The notes below the pieces were generated by a model. The model did not search any database. It worked only from the letters and a program-made list of their open reading frames with translations, and had not been told where the DNA came from. From Candidatus Solibacter sp. (GTDB lineage: Bacteria; Acidobacteriota; Terriglobia; Bryobacterales; Bryobacteraceae): a stretch of DNA of 7,174 bases. The translations under genes were made by a program, and so were the position numbers. The DNA is taken from assembly GCA_017883355.1 (NCBI GenBank), contig JADGNS010000233.1, positions 1-7,174 on the forward strand. The letters are read 5' to 3'. This document shows positions 5,163 to 7,174 of the stretch, piece by piece (the stretch's first letter is position 1; the number at the start of each line of letters is the position of its first letter).

Positions 5163-6527
5163 TTACTCTTCGGGCAATTCTCCGGTATCTTCGGCGCGAT
5201 TCTCGAACTTCGTCTGGGCGTGCAGGAACACGAGGTTGACGGTGCCGATGGGTCCGTTACGCTGCTTGGCGACGATCAACTCCGCGAGTCCTTTGAGGTC
5301 TTCGCGATCGCGATTGTATACTTCTTCGCGAAAGACAAAGCCGACGACGTCGGCGTCCTGCTCGATACTGCCGCTTTCCCGGAGGTCGCTCAATTGCGGG
5401 CGGTGGTCGCCCTGCCGCGTTTCGACGGCGCGGCTCAACTGGGAAAGCACCATCATGGGAACGTTGAGCTCTTTGGCCAGCAGTTTGAGGCCGCGGGAGA
5501 GCGCGCTGACTTCCTGATTGCGATTCTCACTGCGCCCACGGACGCTCATCAATTGGAGGTAATCCACAATCACCAGGCCCAACTGCTTGCGCTCCGATTT
5601 CAAACGCCGCAGCTTGGCATGCATGTCCATGAGGTGCAAGCCCGCGGTATCGTCGATGTAGAGCGGCGCCTCCACCAGATCCTGGAGGGACTGGTTCAGC
5701 CTGCGGCGTTCCTCCTGGGAGAGGTAACCGGTGCGGAATCGCTGGCTGTCCACGCGCGCCGCGGCGCAGAGCATGCGGGTGAGGAGCGACTCCTTCGACA
5801 TTTCCAGCGAAAATATGGCGACGGTTTGTTTGTTCTTGAGGGCGACGTGCTGGGCGATGTTCAAGGCGAGGGCGGTCTTCCCCATGGAAGGGCGGCCGGC
5901 GATGATGAACAGGTCCCCGCCGTGCATTCCGCCCGTCATCTCATCCAGTTTGAGAAAACCTGTGGCGACGCCCTTGACGCGCTTGCTGGGGTCGAGGAAG
6001 GCGCTGATGCCGCCTTCGTAGCCTTGCAAGATCTCGTCGGGATTGAGCAATCCGCTTTTGACCTGGGCCTCGCCGAGTTTGAGCAGGGTCTCTTCGGCCC
6101 CGGCCAGAATCTCGTCCGGCGATTCCTCGGCCATCATGGCCCGATTCCTCATGTGCTCGGAAGCGAAGACGATGCTGCGCAGGATGGCCTTGTCTTTCAC
6201 GAGCCGGATGTAGGAGTCGACGTTTGGAATCTGGGGAAGGCCGTCGTCCAGGGAAACCAGGTAGCTCAAGCCATCGCAGGATTCCAGCTCACCGAACTTC
6301 ATCAACTCATTGGCGACGGTGATGCGGTCGATCTTCTCGCCGCGCTCGTAGACGTCGCCCATGCGCCTGAAGATGCGGCGGTGTTTCTCCAAGCTGAAAT
6401 CGTTACCTTCGAGCGTGCCGGCCGCCTGTACGTAGAAAGTGTCGTCCAGCAGAATGGAGCCGAGCACGAAGCGCTCGGCGTCGACATTCGTGGGTAAACC
6501 TTTTTCAATGGCGTTATGCGCGGACAT
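5163..6527 (-). CDS. dnaB: Replicative DNA helicase DnaB
   Basis: A 454-aa protein, the usual DnaB length. It is the hexameric ring helicase that unwinds DNA 5' to 3' at the fork and recruits primase. N-terminal domain: PTNVDAERFVLGSILLDD (12-29) and KHRRIFRRMGDVYERG (48-63); the linker helix is around 160-185. RecA-like motor: Walker A GRPSMGKT (211-218), FSLEMSKESL (239-248) with the catalytic-type Glu242, Walker B LVIVDYLQLM (318-327), VLSQLSRAVETR (360-371), DLRESGSIEQDADVV (381-395), and the LIVAKQRNGPIGTV block (417-430) carrying the Lys/Arg finger residues. All key residues are present. There is no intein at the Walker A site, where DnaB inteins often insert. The start is ATG 6527; no strong Shine-Dalgarno is visible, but the N-terminus fits the family. 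It is the only gene on this strand between two plus-strand genes, so probably monocistronic. Confidence 0.97.
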   Translation of the reverse strand: MSAHNAIEKGLPTNVDAERFVLGSILLDDTFYVQAAGTLEGNDFSLEKHRRIFRRMGDVYERGEKIDRITVANELMKFGELESCDGLSYLVSLDDGLPQIPNVDSYIRLVKDKAILRSIVFASEHMRNRAMMAEESPDEILAGAEETLLKLGEAQVKSGLLNPDEILQGYEGGISAFLDPSKRVKGVATGFLKLDEMTGGMHGGDLFIIAGRPSMGKTALALNIAQHVALKNKQTVAIFSLEMSKESLLTRMLCAAARVDSQRFRTGYLSQEERRRLNQSLQDLVEAPLYIDDTAGLHLMDMHAKLRRLKSERKQLGLVIVDYLQLMSVRGRSENRNQEVSALSRGLKLLAKELNVPMMVLSQLSRAVETRQGDHRPQLSDLRESGSIEQDADVVGFVFREEVYNRDREDLKGLAELIVAKQRNGPIGTVNLVFLHAQTKFENRAEDTGELPEE

Positions 6528-6782
6528 CGTGAATCACTAAGCGTAGCCGGGAGACGAGGAGAGACTCAAAGCATAAAACGCCAGACGCGATAATGTCTGT
6601 GGGAAGGTCAACGCGCCTGCAATGAGCAGATGGCGCGCCGTATGCACAACCGTCATCAGTTTTTCCACAGGATTTGCGCCCCATGCCAAGGCCTCCCGTC
6701 CCCCAAAAACACCAAGCCCCTATTCTGTTTTAGCAAAACCTGGATAATAATGGGGTGGCTTAGATTTTGAGGAGGGCACGCA
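6528..6782. promoter_or_regulatory. Divergent intergenic region dnaB / yetF-like, with DnaA-box-like 9-mers
   Basis: The 255 bp hold no ORF I can support. TTTTCCACA (6661-6669) fits the DnaA-box consensus TTWTNCACA fully, GTATGCACA (6640-6648) fits in 8 of 9, and CTTCCCACA (minus, 6606-6598) in 7 of 9. The first two are on the same strand, 21 bp apart. Next to the yetF-like gene are the inverted repeat GTTTT/AAAAC (6727-6731, 6735-6739) and GATAAT (6743-6748), a possible -10 element with no good -35. A weak TATGCT (minus, 6575-6570) is a possible -10 element for dnaB. Confidence 0.4.
6770..6775 (+). promoter_or_regulatory. Shine-Dalgarno of the YetF-like gene
   Basis: A full AGGAGG lies 7 nt before ATG 6783, which fixes the start of the last gene. 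Confidence 0.8.
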
Positions 6783-7174
6783 ATGCCTGAATGGCTGGCT
6801 TCGTCGAAGATGTGGGGCGATATTTTCGTGGTGGGCGCGCCGATCGCCGAGAAGATCCTGCGCCCGGCGCTGGTGTACGTTTTCCTGGTGGTGGCGCTGA
6901 GGGTGTTCGGCAAGCGCGAACTGGCACAACTCAATCCATTTGACCTGGTGGTGCTGCTGTCGCTTTCCAACACGGTGCAGAACGCCATCATCGGCAACGA
7001 CAACTCGCTGTCCGGTGGGCTGATCGGCGCATTCGCCCTGCTGGCGCTCAACTACCTGGTGGTGCGCTTCCTGTTCAGACACCGCCGTCTGGACGAGATT
7101 CTGGAAGGCGAGCCGACGGTAATGATCGAGCATGGCCGTGTCAAGGAGGACGCCCTGGCGAAGGAGTTGCTGAC
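6783..7174 (+). CDS. YetF/DUF421 family inner-membrane protein, N-terminal part (3' truncated by window edge)
   Basis: ATG 6783 opens a frame that runs off the right edge after 130 codons. Three hydrophobic segments lie at about residues 27-44, 53-70 and 77-97. They include the family signature FGKRELAQLNPFDLVVLLSL (42-61) followed by NTVQNAIIGND (63-73). A short basic cytoplasmic turn (FRHRRLDEI) then leads to LEGEPTVMIEHGRV (107-120), the start of the soluble domain in which DUF421 proteins read 'leG.Ptvli..G'. Members such as Bacillus subtilis YetF and the related YrbG/YcaP proteins are membrane proteins; recent work links some Bacillus relatives to spore germination, but in Gram-negative bacteria the role is unknown. 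The gene diverges from dnaB and has its own strong Shine-Dalgarno. Confidence 0.88.
   Translation, partial: MPEWLASSKMWGDIFVVGAPIAEKILRPALVYVFLVVALRVFGKRELAQLNPFDLVVLLSLSNTVQNAIIGNDNSLSGGLIGAFALLALNYLVVRFLFRHRRLDEILEGEPTVMIEHGRVKEDALAKELL

Noticed and set aside
5850..5920. Possible DnaB intein at the Walker A site
   Set aside because: GRPSMGKTALALN is continuous and the protein has the normal intein-free length.
4695..6497. Long plus-strand open frame of 600 codons over dnaB
   Set aside because: It lies antisense to an intact dnaB and overlaps the 199-aa gene. No family features are visible.
6656..7133. Minus-strand open frames opposite the YetF-like gene
   Set aside because: The plus strand has a perfect Shine-Dalgarno and unmistakable DUF421 motifs. 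The antisense frames show nothing recognisable.
1..7174. CRISPR array, tRNA/rRNA, insertion sequence, phage or defence system
   Set aside because: No spaced direct repeats, RNA gene, transposase, terminal repeats or defence-type domains were visible by eye.

Overview
This GC-rich window reads like a chromosomal segment of an Acidobacteriota bacterium, probably of the Solibacter/Bryobacter type. That is an inference from gene style: an Oar-like TonB-dependent receptor with the wording typical of the very large acidobacterial families, an RskA-type anti-sigma factor and a compact MidA-like methyltransferase. No rRNA or other phylogenetic marker is present. Gene density is high, the genes are ordinary in composition, and I see no insertion sequence, phage, CRISPR array or tRNA.

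Layout, left to right: (1) 1-1242 (+), the C-terminal 413 residues of an outer-membrane TonB-dependent/Oar-like receptor. (2) 1239-1997 (-), a fumarylacetoacetate-hydrolase-family enzyme, convergent with the receptor and sharing a CTAG tetranucleotide with it as overlapping stop codons. (3) 2039-2077, two adjacent small hairpins. (4) 2081-2818 (-), a membrane anti-sigma factor with a clear promoter but no sigma gene beside it. (5) 2976-3193 (+), a tiny self-contained transcription unit: a near-consensus sigma-70 promoter, a UUCG-capped leader hairpin, a strong Shine-Dalgarno sequence, a 20-codon lysine-rich ORF and a textbook intrinsic terminator. (6) 3200-4201 and 4198-4473 (-), a translationally coupled pair: a 91-aa protein of unknown function followed by a MidA/NDUFAF7-like SAM-dependent methyltransferase. 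(7) 4498-5097 (+), a 199-aa protein of unknown function, divergent from the pair. (8) 5122-5141, a perfect hairpin between convergent genes. (9) 5163-6527 (-), the replicative helicase DnaB, intein-free. (10) 6528-6782, a 255-bp divergent intergenic region with DnaA-box-like 9-mers. (11) 6783 to the right edge (+), the N-terminal part of a YetF/DUF421 inner-membrane protein.

The genes do not form one pathway. The most unusual item is the small unit at 2976-3193, with every expression signal in place for a 20-residue, half-lysine peptide (or, alternatively, a structured small RNA of about 180 nt). It was missed by length-based gene finding. Next in interest are the compact methyltransferase with its overlapping partner gene, the DnaA-box-like cluster before dnaB, and the anti-sigma factor without an adjacent sigma gene.
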